A stretch of DNA of 64,000 nucleotides, from the NCBI GenBank assembly GCA_003550325.1, contig QKWP01000117.1, positions 346,591 to 410,590 on the forward strand, given 5' to 3'. This DNA is from Gigaspora rosea (Eukaryota; Glomeromycota; Glomeromycetes; Diversisporales; Gigasporaceae). The notes under the pieces were generated by a model. The model saw only the letters and a program-made list of their open reading frames with translations. It searched no databases and was not told the DNA's origin. Positions 49,390 through 60,687 of the stretch are shown here, in pieces; position 1 is the first letter of the stretch, and every line of letters starts with the position of its first letter. Made by a program: the position numbers and the translations under genes.

Positions 49390-49831
49390 AATTAAACTTT
49401 ATAATGTGATAACATGCTCTTTTTTAAAAAAAATTAAGGTTCAACATATTGGAGATTATTATAAAAAAATTTGTTGAAAGAGAACTGACTGCAATTATTA
49501 ATTACATAATTCTCAAGCTTGTCACTTTTGATAAATATGACTTATTTATAAAATTTTTATTTCATAAAAGGTTATAAACTTAACTTTTTAGAAAGGGTAA
49601 AAAGTAAGCAAATTTGAGGTTAATAAATGTTACATTTAGATTCTAAATAAATATAATTGTAAATACTGTTTTAACCAAAGCATATTAAAAATGGATGTAA
49701 TTTATTTGAACCAACAAAAAAAAAACAATATGGTGTGATCAATAAAGAGTACAAGAAAAAAGACAATCATCCTAGAATAACAAATATTATATATAACCTA
49801 GTAAATGCTTATTATTGTTGCAATTGTTAAA

Positions 49832-50987
49832 TCAATTTTCATCAGGATTAATTTGTTTCAAAATATCGAGAATTTCTTTTGTTTCAGGACGATTGTCAGG
49901 ATTGTCGTCCCAACATCGTTGATAAAGTTCAATATATTTAGGTGGTGTACCTTCTATAGGAGTTTCTCTTGCTCCACCGAGAAGCTCCCATTTAAGTTTA
50001 ACAAAATTTTCAAAAGATGTAAATGGAGGCCTTCCGCTTGAAATTTCCCAAAGAATTACTCCAAAGCTAAAGATGTCAGATTTCTTATCACGTTTATACT
50101 CGCTATTCAGAAGAAATTTAGGATCAACATATGCATCCATTCCAAAAGTGGTTGGAGTCTTAGACGATTCAACTATCCGTTTTGATAAACTGAAATCTGC
50201 AAGTTTTGGATGTTTTTGCTGAATTAGGATATTCTTTGAATGCTAAATTAAAAATTTATACTAGCGAATTAATAAAAACGAAACCTATAAATTCAGTAAA
50301 GTCCATAGTACTTACAAGGTCTCTATGAACTGTAAATTGATAAACAATATATAAATATATATATATAACACTATATTTACCAAATCTCTATGAATAACAT
50401 CATGATCGTGTAAAAATAAAAGCCCGTATACTATTTCTTTAGCTATGCACAGTTTATCTGTCCATTGCAATGTTGCAAAATTTGCTTTTAGATAATCACG
50501 TAAATTTCTGTCCTCAGCATGTTGCAAAATCATAATATAATATCCATGGCTATCTATATATTCAATTTGACAAATATTTTTGATTAAAATAATCATCATT
50601 GTATACCTTCAAAATTATAAATTATTTGTTTACCTTTCGTTACGCCATAAAATGAAATTACGTTTGGATGATAAGAAAATCTTCGATGTAATATAAGCTA
50701 ATTATATTAATTATAAGAATTTATTATTCTGTTGTAAGATGCCTTTAAAGTTTAAACACAACAATTATTACCTCTTCAACAAAATCTTTACCAATTTTTT
50801 CTACAGGATCTACTTTAAGACATTTAAGGGCAACAGTTAAATCACAATCTTTCCATTCGTATTTACAAACACTTCCAAAGTCACCCATGCCAATGGGTAC
50901 AGGGTCTGTAAATTTATTATAATCGATGTAATTAATATGCTTTGCGAAAATAGCTTTTTCAAGCCATTCTTCTAGTGTGATTGGCAT
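49832..50987 (-). CDS. TKL-like protein kinase, four exons
   Basis: A stand-alone kinase of 287 residues, and the only unbroken multi-exon gene in the window. Exons on the minus strand are 50987-50772, 50697-50634, 50553-50381 and 50242-49832, joined by GT-AG introns with matching phases (864 bases). It starts MPITLEEW. The motifs are GMGDFGSV (glycine loop), VALKCLK (the VAIK lysine), VIHRDL plus HSKNIL (catalytic Asp and Asn), then ADFSLSKR, where the DFG glycine is replaced by serine. AYVDPKF stands at the APE position, then FSFGVILWEISSG and the C-lobe ending CWDDNPDNRPETKEIL. The altered DFG and DPE motifs leave the activity open; a pseudokinase role is possible. Exon layout equals that of the kinase half of the neighbouring NACHT gene, so the two are paralogues. 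Introns are 74, 80 and 138 bases. Confidence 0.88.
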
Positions 50988-51119
50988 GTTTTTTATATAC
51001 ACATCTTCATATTTTTCATATCCAGACCATCTAATATATATATAATATAATATATATAATTTAATTTGCATCTGAACTTTTAAACTTCATATCGAATATA
51101 AATAATTTTTATATTTACC

Positions 51120-51365
51120 GACTAAATTAATGCGAATGAAATGAATTGTACGTAATGGTAAATAAGTATTTATTTTCTTGTTTTGCAGTTTTTTTATGTA
51201 GTAAAATTATAAATGTTTCTTTATACTCACTCGCTGAATGAAATGCTTAATGCGATGAAATGAATTGTATGTAATGGAAATAAGTATTTATTTTCTTGTT
51301 TTGTGAGCTTGTTTTGCTGCTTTTATCTAGTAAAATTATTAAATGTACTTATACTTACGGGCTAA
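51120..51365. repeat. tandem duplication of about 120 bases
   Basis: GAAATGAATTGTAYGTAATGG, AAATAAGTATTTATTTTCTT and TAGTAAAATTAT recur at about 51135-51235 and 51255-51355. It lies between the kinase start and the end of the NACHT-SLR copy, in the likely promoter of the kinase. Confidence 0.7.
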
Positions 51366-51526
51366 GATAACACAAACAATAAATACGCATTTATAAGCAT
51401 AAATTGCTGAAATAGATCAATAAATGCACTTCATGCTTACTCTCTGATAATGTAAAAAATCTTAATTTAAATAACTGCAAGCACTAGTCAAACACTATAT
51501 ACTGTATAATAAAAATAAAAATTAAT

Positions 51527-53421
51527 TTACTTTTTAATCCATTCATAATATTTATTAATATTTTCTTCAATGACAATGCCAATTCCATTAAAGTAACAAA
51601 TGGCTGTTTTCCAAATTCCCATGGGACTATCTGCCTCAGCAGACTTCAGATGATATGTAAACGCTTTATGTTCATCGATTTCGACTCCAATTCCTAAATA
51701 ATAACATTGACCAAGCCAGAATAGTCCATTTGAACTATTCATATCATATAGATCCACATATGAGAGATTTGCACCTTTAAAATTTGCATCTCGGAGAGAT
51801 GAACTTGGGAGTCTTGCGTATTGAAGATTCACGTTTTGAAGATTTGCATTTTGAAAATTCGCATTTTGAAAATTCGCATTTTGAAGACCTGCAGACGTGA
51901 GATCCGCAGATGCGAAATTTGCGTTTTGAAAAGATGAACCTTGAAGGTTTGCATTTTGAAACTTTGCATTTTGGAAATTCACATTATCTAACTTTGCGCT
52001 TGCCAATTGGTAATTGTTAAATATCCCGTTACTCAAATCTGCACCTGAAACACGAATATTGTTTAAATTTTTCGAAAGTTGTATTTGGCACGTGATAGAA
52101 TTGTAATTGCATTAGCGGAAGCAATTTGAATGTTATCATTCATTTTAGAATACTCAATAAAATTTGACAGAGATTGTATGTGTACTGGCATTTGCTGGAC
52201 TAGTTCAGCCAAAAATTCTTGAATTGCGGGTTCTGGTGTAATCGACTGCTTGTTGAGTAGAGTTGTCTGTGTAGAATATTCAAAATATTTTCTAACATAT
52301 TGTTCGATTTCGACCTCAGAAAACGGTGTAAGTGTCAGTTCTTGGAGCCCTCTTTCACCATTTTCTTTAGGCCAGAACTTTTTTTCGTACCCTTCATCCA
52401 AGTACTCTGGTCGACAACTGATGATAATTTTTGCATTTTTCCATTCAGAGAACAAATTGCTATCATAACATTGACGTTCATGTTCGGCAATCTCATCATA
52501 ACCATCTAAAATAAATACAAACTTCCTTTCCCGTAATTTATTAATTTCATCTTTAGATAAATTACCCGCTTGTTGTAAATAGGCTTCAATAAAATCCTTA
52601 TTTTGATTTAACAATCCTTTTAATGGTGCTAATGCGATAAATAAAGGAATGGGCTGCGTAATTTCTTGTTGGTTATATTGATTCCATAGTTGACGAGCAA
52701 GATAGTGATTAAACGTCGATTTACCCGTGCCTCCGCTACCTAATAACAACAGTACTCTTTTACGTTTCAAGGTTAAAAGTTTATTTATTGCCGTTTCCAA
52801 AACTTCTTTAGCTTTTAAAGTCAGAAGTTCTTTGGCAGTTTTCTTAAAATCCTCTTTATCATTTTTTTTTGAGGCATTTTCCAAAATTTTCACGTCCGCT
52901 GTGGTAACTAAAGCCAGTTTATTCTCTTTGGATAGTTTACCCTCCAAGACATATGGCCTTTCCAAAAAATTGCAAATTGCATTTTTTAATACCCTTTCAC
53001 CTTTTGATGACTCCAAGTACTGATTTATTGTTATTTCCAAAAGCTTCAAAGCTTTCTTATCCTTTAAAGCAAAAAATTGATTAACCGCTACGTTCAAGAC
53101 ATTTACATCTTTTAAAGTTAATTGATTTTCTGGCTTAAAAAAACTATTAACTTTATTAATTAGCAATTCTGTTTTTTGAGAGCACAAAAATGTATTGGCT
53201 TCGTTCTCCAGACTTTCCTTATCATCTAAAGTGAGTTTATCCTTTGAGGTCAAAAAATCAGTGACTACTTTTTCCACATCACCTTCTTCGTAATTAATTT
53301 CATTTTTGTTGAAAATTGGCACACGCCATGTCCCACGAGGCTTGACGTATAGGTCTAAGGCTTCTTTAAATTCATTATCTTCATTCAGTTCTTTTAAGTA
53401 TTGATTTTGTAAATCACCTAT
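51527..53421 (-). pseudogene. NACHT-pentapeptide-SLR protein, copy B (5' end cut by N)
   Basis: Open from the N at 53422 down to 52063, then shifted by one frame near 52072 into a frame ending at 51527. Order: linker (IGDLQNQYLKEL), helical repeats, Walker A GSGGTGKST, Walker B FVFILDGYDEI, sensor region IIISCRPEY, a short ATPase tail, then AITILSRA. Pentapeptide repeats follow (NFQNANLQ-type, about 16 units over 52030-51740) and two Sel1 units (YYLGIGVEIDEHKAF, CYFNGIGI) to the stop. Compared with copy A, about 165 residues are lost after EQYVRKYF, removing the C-terminal helices of the NACHT module. NACHT NTPases act as switches in NLR-type receptors; pentapeptide and SLR repeats would be the sensing or scaffold arm. 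The frameshift and deletion suggest a pseudogene or unresolved assembly. Confidence 0.75.
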
Positions 53422-53422
53422 N
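53422..53422. other. single ambiguous base at the junction of two tandem copies
   Basis: The only N in the window. On one side copy A stops in AIQEFLAE; on the other copy B begins at IGDLQNQ, which lies before NACHT in copy A. This is a typical place for a contig join. Confidence 0.9.
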
Positions 53423-56400
53423 GTTCAGCCAAAAATTCTTGAATTGCGGGTTCTGGTGTAATCGACTGCTTGTTGAGTAGAGTTGTCTGTGACGTATCTT
53501 TAAATGAATCTACCAACGCATAACTGATTAAGAAATCTCGTAATGATTTATGGAAGAACCAATATTGATTTCCGCGCCGAAATAATGGCATGCTAAAACG
53601 CATCAAGCGACATTTCTCATCCGTATCTCCTAAAAACTTAGCCCAGCCTGATGTGATCTTCTCATTTATTGGATCATAGTTTACAATAACTTCATTATTG
53701 TCGGCAAACATTTTGAAAGCAAATTCTTTACTAAATTGCAGACATTGCTTATAAAAATCATTATTTTTTAAGCGGTCAAACTCTTTTTGTTCATTAGGTT
53801 TTAATTGAATTTTTTGCAGACGATTTTGAGCACGCTCAAACCATTTCTTTATAAATTCGTCATACAACATTATACGACTTATCCGAGATTCTTTTCTAAG
53901 AAGGTCTGGTAAAACAGCCAAAGTGATTTTTAATAGAATGGGATTGCTCACAAGATCTTTTACTTGCGGTATATTCTTTATATGCTGAAAATATGTGTCG
54001 GCATTCGATGGTAATGGGCTACCTTTCTTCTTAGAATAATCAAAATATTTTCTAATATATTGTTCGATTTCGACTTCAGAAAACGGTGTAAGTGTCAGTT
54101 CCTGGAACCCTCTTTCGCCATTTTCTATAGGACAGAACATTTTTTCGTACCCTTCATCCAAGTACTCTGGTCGACAACTGATGATAATTTTTGCATTTTT
54201 CCATTCAGAGAACAAATTGCTATTATAACATTGACGCGCACGTTCGGCAATCTCATCATAACCATCTAAAATAAATACAAACTTTCTTCCCCGTAATTTA
54301 TTAATTTCGTTTTTAGATAGTTTACCCGCTTTTTGTAAATAAGCTTCAATAAAGTCCTTATTTTGATTTATCAAACCTTTTAGTGGTGCTAATGCGATAA
54401 ATAAAGGAATGGGCTGCGTAATTTCTTGTTGGTGATATTGTTCCATAGATCACGAGCAAGATAGTGATTAAACGTTGATTTACCCGTGCCTCCGCTACCT
54501 AATAACAACAATACCCTTTTACGTTTCAAGGTTAAAAGGTTATTTATTGCCGTTTCCAAAACTCCTTTAGCTTTTAAAGTCAGAAGTTCTTTGGCAGTTT
54601 TCTCAAAATCCTCTTTGTCTTTTGAGGCTTTTTCCAGAACTTTCACGTCCTCTGCAGTTACTTGTTGTCCTAAAACCAATTTATTCTCTTTGGATAGTTT
54701 ACACTCCAAGACATATGGGCTTTCCAAAAAATTGCAGATTGCGTTTTTTAATACCCTTTCATCTTTTGATGACTCCAAGTATTCATTTACTGCTATCTCC
54801 AGAAGCTTCAAAGCTTTCTTATCCTTTAAAGCCAAAAATTGATTAGCTGCTACTTTCAAGACATTTACATCTTCTAAAGTTAATTGATTCTCTGGCTTAA
54901 AAAAAGAATTATTAACTTTATTAATTAGCAATTCTGTATTTTGTGAGCACAAAAATGTATTGGCTTCATTCTCCAGACTCTCCTTATCATCTGAAGTGAG
55001 TTTATCCTTTGAGGTCAAAAAATCAGTGACTACTTTTTCCACATCACCTTCTTTTTCGAAACTCATTTCCTTTTGATTGAAAATTGGTACACACCATGTC
55101 CCACGAGGCTTGACGTATAGGTCTAAGGCTTCTTTAAATTCATTATCTTCATTCAGTTCTTTTAAGTATTGATTTTGTAAATCACCTATTTGAGCTAACA
55201 TTTCTCCTTGATCCGTTTCCAACTCAATCTGTTGTGTCCCCTTTAACTGTCCTATACCTTTCTCAATCCGCTCCTCGTCAAGAATAATTTGGATCAGTGT
55301 ATCATGGATAATTTTTGTTTCTGGGCGCTTAGCAGGATCATTATCCCAGCATTTTTTGTAAAGTTCAATATATGGATTGGTGTACCTTCTATTGGAACTT
55401 CTCTCTTTCCTTTGCATATATAAACACTGATGAGTGTTTGTGATTGAATTTTTTGGAATGATGGTATTCCGCTTGAAATTTCCCAAAGAATTACACCAAA
55501 ACTATAAACGTCAGATTTCTTATTACATTTATCTTTTCCATCGATAAGGCATTGAGGTTCAGTATATTGTAGCACTCCCTTAAGATCCTCAAAATTTGAA
55601 TTCGAAGCCATTGACACCTCATTTATTTGCTTTGATAGCCCAAAATCTGCAATTTTTGGCTTTCCTTGATGAATTAAGATATTTTTCGGATGCTAGATTA
55701 TTAGAGTATTAGTGGATTTATAAATATAAAATTCAATAAGACATATATTACTTACAAGATCTTTATGAATAATATTATTATCATGCAAGTATGAAAGTCC
55801 GCATGCGATTTCCTTGGCAATAGATAGTTTATCTGTCCATCGTGGCTTTTTAGCCTTTAGGTAATTTTGCAAATCACCCCCGTCAGCATATTGTAAAACC
55901 ATATAATAACGCTCATTGCTATCTATAAATCTTTATTAGATAAATATTTTTGTTTAAATGATTATTATTTAATGTCACGGATGGTCTTGAAATTTGGATC
56001 TATTTTATATACGATTTTTAAAATTTTTGGGGTCTTTTTGTTTTTTGCCGTCTTTTTTTGTTTTTTGGTTGAGTTAGAATTTTGAGCTAGAGTTACGTAT
56101 TAATAAAAGAGTATAAGCAGATTTTGGTAGGGCTTACATTTTCAAATTGAGACACCAAAAGTCATCATCACCCAATTTCACGATCATCAGCGACATTTAA
56201 TACTCAAAAAATTATAAGGATGATACCTTTTGTGACTCCGTAGAATTTAATAATAGCTTGGTTGTCACAAATTTTTAGTATTGTCAGCTAATTATATAAA
56301 TATGCATAATTTATTATTCTGTAGTAGGATGTAATTATAATTCAATGAAATATAACAATACCTCATTAATAAAATCTTCAATAATTTCTTCGGATTTAAG

Positions 56401-56568
56401 ACACTTAAGAACAACTACCAATTCACTATCTTTCATTTCGTAACTAAAAACCTCTCCAAAACCGCCAGTGCCAATCTTTCTACGGTTTACAAATTTACTA
56501 TAATCAATTTTTACAATAGATCCATTGGAAATATTTTTTTCGAGCCATTCTGTTTGTGTATTTGCCAT
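53423..56568 (-). pseudogene. kinase-NACHT fusion, copy A (3' end cut by N)
   Basis: Four kinase exons with the layout of the 49.8-kb gene: 56568-56362, 56287-56227, 55922-55756 and 55692 onward, all with GT-AG borders. Kinase motifs: GTGGFGEV, VVVLKCLK, IIHKDL (HRD changed to HKD), HPKNIL, ADFGLSKQ (DFG kept), FGVILWEISSG. A base is missing near 55379, after which CWDNDPAKRPETK closes the kinase and runs straight into a linker of about 250 residues with repeated FLxxK/L-rich helices. NACHT follows: GSGGTGKST at about 54492-54466, FVFILDGYDEI, SCRPEY, then the helical C-terminal half (FEYS-type start through WFFHKSLRDFLI). One base is missing near 54442. The copy stops at the N at 53422. A kinase before NACHT is an unusual effector arm for a fungal NLR-like protein. 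Function is inferred from domains only. Confidence 0.8.
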
Positions 56569-56821
56569 ATGTATGTATATATGTTCGTATGTGCTTTAAA
56601 TGCGTTTTATGCAAATTTAGTCGAGTATTAACCGACTTTCGTGTGTGTTTGTGTATGTAATACGTACGTACAGTACATGCATAAATCGTGTTCATTGTAT
56701 CATCTTTGTGCAGGAAATCTAACGCCAAATATTCTAATCTGCTGTGGGCGTTATTTTAAAATTTGTACACTGTATCTATTTAGAAATATTCAGTTTTCAT
56801 TGTTTTGTGGTGAACTCATAC
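56569..56821. promoter_or_regulatory. upstream region of the kinase-NACHT gene
   Basis: About 250 bases before ATG 56568, with short TATATA and TACGTA runs and a GT-rich stretch (56640-56660). It would hold the promoter; no specific element can be assigned. Confidence 0.3.
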
Positions 56822-57080
56822 AAGAGGGTCACCGACATTCCGGGTCGGCACACGTCGGAGTGCATCGGAATCATGATCAGCGGAATCGGAATTGATTAAT
56901 GTTCATTAAAAATTTTACTAATGAACCCCTATCCATTCATTAAGCAACAAATGACCAGCAGATAATTTTGCTGTAGAATTTGCTAACCACTAAAACTAAA
57001 TGCCGACCTAGATCTAACGCACCCGACCCGGAGATTTGATTACCCTCTTGAAAAGAATGTATGTGGTGTAGGAGGACGTT
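56822..57080. repeat. dispersed repeat, copy 2
   Basis: Partner of 2095-2335. This copy is GC-richer and probably less decayed, with CGGAATCATGATCAGCGGAA. Confidence 0.6.
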
Positions 57081-57600
57081 CGTTTGATTAATCAATTTCC
57101 CAGTAACTTATAAAATACTTTTTTGGGAATAACGTTTCACTAAGTAAAAATCACCGCAAACCCTATTTAGTAACTCCAAGAACTTCACTTAAAAGACAAA
57201 ATACGCCCACCGTTTTTTGGATCATACCTCAATTTATACTATAACTGGAAACGTTTTTGTCTATAACTACTTTATTATTCCAGGTTTAAATAAACTTTTA
57301 TTTCTCTGTTAAATTTGAATGGGTACAAACTCCTAGTAGTAATTAAATTTGTGCAGTGTATTTGGATTTGTCAACCGTAAATTAGAAGCTAAAGGTATGG
57401 TTCATATCTTGTACGTAGATTCTTTAATGAGCATGTGTTTATTAGTAATAATTACCACTTTACGCGTATCTATTTATTCTTTAAATATATGTACTGTAAT
57501 AAAATTTTTGCTGTATTATTAGTTCGTAAGGCCGTTCAAAGTTGATTATTAGTTTAACGTCAATATTTTGGGCTCAGATGTGGGGGGGATTTAAACAAAC
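57081..57600. other. intergenic sequence
   Basis: No gene or clear repeat seen. Confidence 0.5.
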
Positions 57601-57614
57601 ACATATTAATGATG

Positions 57615-57830
57615 CCTGACGAAATTATTTTTGCGATGACGAATGACGTCGTCATGGTTTCGTCATGACGAAACCTTGACGATTGACGAAACCCCCGACG
57701 ATTGACGAAACCTATGACGAATTGACGAAACCTATGACGAATTGACGAAACCTATGACGAATTGACGAAACCTATGACGTATTGACGAAACCTTGACGAA
57801 GCCTCTAACGATTGATGAAACATTGGCAAC
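57615..57830. repeat. 20-bp satellite of TTGACGAAACCTATGACGAA
   Basis: Four near-identical tandem copies plus diverged units on both sides, all built from GACGAAACC and ATGACG. A perfect 20-base palindrome GGTTTCGTCATGACGAAACC lies at 57656-57675. The units are rich in CpG, unlike the rest of the window. Confidence 0.85.
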
Positions 57831-58274
57831 CGATTCACCAATAATTAAACAACAAGCTTCTATATAATGATCTTTAGATACACTAAACCTTAAATTTTTT
57901 CAAAAAAATGATATTTTATTATAAGGTTTCATAGAAATTGACCAGAAGTCAACTATTCGAAAAATTACAAAGCGCCCAATATGCCCCAACAACTCAGGTA
58001 TAGGGCCGGGCATACATTATAGAAAGGGCCGATGTCAGCTGGGTCACACAGGGCGCAAATCAGCTGATCAGGTGAGGTTGCACAAGGACTGCCGAATCAA
58101 GCTCAGAGTACTTGCAGACACATCGGCCAATCACGTGGTATTACACCAAGTATTGACAGGAAATCACATAAATACACTCGCTACAAACTCTCTCTCTCTC
58201 TTTTCACTCACAAAGCAAACCAGTTTCAGAAAATTCGCACAAATACAAACATATACACAAATTCAAGCACAAAC
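57831..58274. promoter_or_regulatory. 5' region of the retroelement ORF
   Basis: 58185-58205 is a CTCTCTCT run, followed by TTTTCACTCAC and an A/C-rich leader up to ATG 58275. It resembles a pyrimidine-rich transcription start and 5' UTR. GATGTCAGCTGGGTCACAC and CAAATCAGCTGATCAGG lie upstream. Confidence 0.35.
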
Positions 58275-59690
58275 ATGGCACAAGGAAAAAAAGAAAATAT
58301 GGCAATATACATAGCTGAAGATACAGCTCCAGCAAACGTAACCAACACAACAGTGTCCAGCCAGGCCATGCCTCAAATCGATTCGTCAAAAATTGATTTC
58401 AATACAAAGGCATACATCGATTCCGCATTCCAGGCATCAGCAAATGCAATTGTTGACTCTATTAAATCGTACATCAACCAAAATAAGAGTATGCAAATGA
58501 GTATGATTAGCAAGTTGAATGAGCGCCTAGACGCGTATATGAATTAACAACAAAACCAGGATACCCAAAAGAAGAGCATGGTTCCCATAACAACACCTGG
58601 ACACAACCATGACTATGATCCAGCGACAACTGTAGGAAGTAGTACCATGAACCAGGAAAAAATCCAGCCCCAACAAGGTAATTGCCCACTAACTCCAATT
58701 CTAAACAACCTTATCATCAGTGCTGCCAAGCTACCAACTGAGAAAAACACTGTAGCAATGAATGAAGCCCAAGGAACATTTCTTCACAACAAGACCATAA
58801 AAATCAAAGCAACCATATGTATGTACCCATCTCTAGAGTATAGTGACCTTGACAACCTTCCTCCTGTCATTGGGTTTACCACCCAGCAAGCAGCCAGCAT
58901 CGAACAAATACAATTGTGGTAGGTCCTAAACTGGAGCGAGGGCCAAAAAATCATAGAAATATTGCCCAACAAACCAAACATACCCCCTCATCTTTGGAAA
59001 GCTATTGCATTTGGCTCATATGTTGACCTTCATGAATTTGGGTACAAAAATTTAAAGGCAAACCTAAAAAATAATGATGATGAACAAACACTTCACACCA
59101 CCGAAAGGGGCATCATTGCTATTTGAAAGCGAAGCTACTCTCAAAAATTCGCAAGCATAACAGAATGGTTACTAGCTTTCAAATCCTATATAGATTCCGT
59201 ATTAATCCTATACCCCGCCAGAGAAAATGAATTGAATACTTACCAAGATAGCATTAACGCACTATGTATAAAACATGACTTCTCGACGGTATCATCATAC
59301 AACAAAGATCGAAACTTGCATTTGACAACTAACTGAGACACAATGTAAAGGGACCGAAATACCAAAGTGGAGGAGAAAAACTTTGATATATCAACTATTA
59401 AGAAACAACATCCCAACATCTAACAAAATCAGAAAAAAGACCTTACATGGCATAACGGAAGGCAAATATGCATAAACTGGAACCGCAAAGAATGCCACAA
59501 AGAGCTTAACTGTCAATGCATACTTGTATATCTAACATGCAAAAAATTGGGCCGCCCTGAACGAAGATACTACCTTAACAGAACCCACCTAACAAAGCGG
59601 AAGAACAAAACCCAGCTAACAACAGATAAAAAAATATATATATACATCTATATAAAAGGAAAAACACATGTACAAGCATTTAAAATCTAA
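58275..59690 (+). pseudogene. retroelement gag-like ORF with six in-frame stops
   Basis: One reading frame runs 472 codons from ATG 58275 to TAA 59688-59690 without a single frameshift, but contains six premature stops: 58545 (TAA), 58920 (TAG), 59124 (TGA), 59334 (TGA), 59346 (TAA) and 59421 (TAA). Features: an N-terminal disordered region with a helix (KIDFNTKAYIDSAFQ), a central part (LPPVIGFTTQ, ILPNKPNIPPHLWKAI), then ITEWLLAFKSYIDSVLILYP with ELNTYQDSI and YNKDR. The end holds a Cys-rich motif ICINWNRKECHKELNCQC. The order of an AF/YP/Y.D block then CxxxN..C....C resembles ORF1/gag of DIRS/Ngaro-type tyrosine-recombinase retroelements, which is my best but unproven assignment. No RT, RNase H or recombinase follows, so the element is partial. 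Confidence 0.5.
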
Positions 59691-59779
59691 AATAAAAAAA
59701 TAAAACATAAATATATATATAATAATAAGAACAACAAAACATATGTAAGCAAAATTGACACAGCTAGATATGGGTACAT

Positions 59780-60687
59780 TGTGAGGTTGCAGAACATACC
59801 CTTCTAATAAATATATCAACTTTACACCAATACTAATTAAAACTACTCTAACTCAACCCTAATAATAGTGAAAGGCAACGATTAAGGCATGTGATTAACT
59901 TGGTCCAAGTAATCAGGGTTGAAATAGAGCTCTAGATTATGTTACGAGTCTCTAATACAAGATCACAGGATTTTGGAATGTTTATATGGAATCACATATT
60001 GGTAGGTTATCAGTTTATAATAATAACAGTTTATTTATTTATATATCAGGGGATTACTAACAATAACACTTCTCTAAATTCGAAGGTTACTACTTGACTA
60101 CATTGAACTCTATCTATAACGAATATGGAACTTCAAACATCTCAACATCGAACATTTAACATATCAATGTCGAGTCTGTCAACATCGACAAACATCTCAA
60201 CATCGAACATTTAACATATCAATGTCGAGTCTGTCAACATCGAGTCTCGAACATGTCTTTTGTGGAGACCAAAAAGACAACGTATTATACTTTTCATATT
60301 ACTGCGTCCTATCACTAATGCTATTAACCCTCCAAGGTTTCAACAGGTTTTCTAGACTCGATATATCAAATATATTCGATATATTTGATATCCATGATAT
60401 CCTTATAATTTTTGATATCGTTGATATCTTTAATATCTTTGATATTTCTAATATCTTAGATATATTTAGTATCCCTGATACCCTAAGTATATCAGATCAT
60501 CAAATCGAGTCAAGAACAGGTAATTGCCTATTATAGTACTATACTAAAATTTTATAGTACGATTTACAGGGAATATAGGTACACTACATAATATTACTAA
60601 ATATACATATTGGGCTTACAATAGACAACTAAAAATGATAATTGATATAGAGTAACAATATAAAAAGAATATCGGGGTCAATTCACA
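59780..60687 (-). repeat. LTR (3' copy, 908 bp)
   Basis: Similar to the other LTR over its full length. It carries an extra tandem copy of about 50 bases (CATCTCAACATCGAACATTT unit twice at 60135-60240) that the other LTR has once. A GATATC/ATATTTGATATC-rich block lies at 60355-60490. ORF 60222-60536 is shared with the other LTR. Confidence 0.8.

Noticed and set aside
52250..54846. Plus-strand ORFs of 69-118 codons
   Set aside because: Antisense shadows of the two NACHT copies; each appears at the same place in both.
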